Positions 63,656 through 64,000 of a stretch of DNA of 64,000 nt are shown here, in pieces. Location of the stretch: NCBI RefSeq assembly GCF_003217495.1, contig NZ_QJSW01000025.1:1-64000 (forward strand), written 5' to 3'. A model generated the notes under the pieces. That model did no database searches. It was not told where the DNA came from and saw nothing but the letters and a program-made list of their open reading frames with translations. Each line of letters starts with the position of its first letter. The first letter of the stretch is position 1. The translations under genes were made by a program, and so were the position numbers. This DNA comes from Paenibacillus barcinonensis (GTDB taxonomy: Bacteria > Bacillota > Bacilli > Paenibacillales > Paenibacillaceae).

Positions 63656-64000
63656 CTATTCGTTCGTCTCACCGACATGAGATTTCATGTATACCCCTTT
63701 TTTGTACACCGATTTTATCGTAAAATGAATGCCCAGCTTGCGATTCGTGCGGTAAATCAACGAGTTAATCTCGTCGATGCCCACCGGATCACTCTCCAGC
63801 ATACTCCGTTCCGGCCATACCTGAGCAATGATCTGCTCTCTCGTAACAAAATGATCCAGTTCACTGTACAGCAGCTTGAACAATTGGTATTCCTTCTTGG
63901 ACAACGGAATTTCATCCTCGTTTACCTGAACGGTCTGCAGATGATCCTGCAAACGCACACCCTCACCAAGCAGATCGGATATACGATATTCTCTCGTCTC
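63656..64000 (-). CDS. Winged-helix (OmpR-type) regulator, C-terminal part (cut by window edge)
   Basis: The frame is open to the window edge (115 codons visible). The fragment reads IPLSKKEYQLFKLLYSELDH, FVTREQIIAQVWPERSMLES, DEINSLIYRTNRKLGIHFTI, KSVYKKGVYMKSH: a winged helix with helix-turn-helix and wing strand (KSVYKKGVYM in place of the usual TVRGxGY). The upstream part may hold a receiver, FHA or other domain. Function unknown. Confidence 0.7.
   Translation of the reverse strand, partial: ETREYRISDLLGEGVRLQDHLQTVQVNEDEIPLSKKEYQLFKLLYSELDHFVTREQIIAQVWPERSMLESDPVGIDEINSLIYRTNRKLGIHFTIKSVYKKGVYMKSHVGETNE

Overview
The window looks like a chromosomal segment of a Paenibacillus-type Gram-positive soil bacterium. 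The evidence is intermediate GC, strong AGGAGG-type ribosome binding sites with occasional TTG/GTG starts, S-layer-homology and PepSY proteins, a Spo0E-like peptide, Bacillus-like gene pairs (yjlC-ndh, ykoG-H plus PepSY genes, pepT, namA, csbD) and large secreted pectin-degrading enzymes. No rRNA, tRNA, CRISPR array, phage or intact insertion sequence was seen.

Layout. 1-1.4 kb is an AT-rich edge: a cut-off SLH-domain gene, a small lipoprotein gene with a decayed paralogue beside it, and a truncated lipase-like fragment. 1.4-6.8 kb is a five-gene nickel/peptide-type ABC importer behind a promoter carrying a Fur-like box. 7-11 kb holds a secreted pectate lyase, a UPF0316 membrane protein and a leucine dehydrogenase with an unusual repeat-bearing insertion. 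11-18.5 kb has an ABC exporter and a two-component system followed by two PepSY proteins. 18.5-21.4 kb has a YhfK-like oxidoreductase and the redox-controlled yjlC-ndh pair with a Rex-like operator. 21.7-24.6 kb has an ECF-type sigma factor fused to a large BtrH/C39-like domain, preceded by a free-standing protein of the same fold. 24.7-32.4 kb is a mixed set: CsbD, sugar epimerase, cupin, TVP38 protein, HNH nuclease with a small CxxC partner, acyltransferase, divergent photolyase. 32.4-36.8 kb encodes a 1039-residue double-kinase hybrid sensor and its BTAD response regulator.

36.8-46.5 kb contains gene remnants, namA flanked by two near-identical ~196 bp repeat elements, a tautomerase, pepT, a Crp/Fnr regulator, a soluble chemoreceptor, an alanine/glutamine symporter and a GlnL-like regulator. 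46.8-52.0 kb is one giant secreted enzyme joining a rhamnogalacturonan acetylesterase to a family-11 rhamnogalacturonan lyase. 52.5-56.1 kb has an acetate transporter, an acyl-CoA thioesterase and a divergent TetR/SDR pair. 56.3-62.7 kb is a two-component system facing a VTC / DUF4956 / DUF4353 surface-protein operon across a palindromic control region. The right end has a membrane-anchored methyltransferase and a cut-off winged-helix regulator.

Themes: pectin use (pectate lyase, acetylesterase-lyase, a DUF4353 protein whose family binds polygalacturonate), metal and redox control (Fur-like and Rex-like sites) and envelope signalling. The most unusual items are (i) a dispersed element built of four copies of a ~23 bp motif in a two-forward, two-inverted layout, (ii) the sigma factor/BtrH-like fusion, (iii) the leucine dehydrogenase insertion and (iv) the symmetrical control region of the VTC operon.
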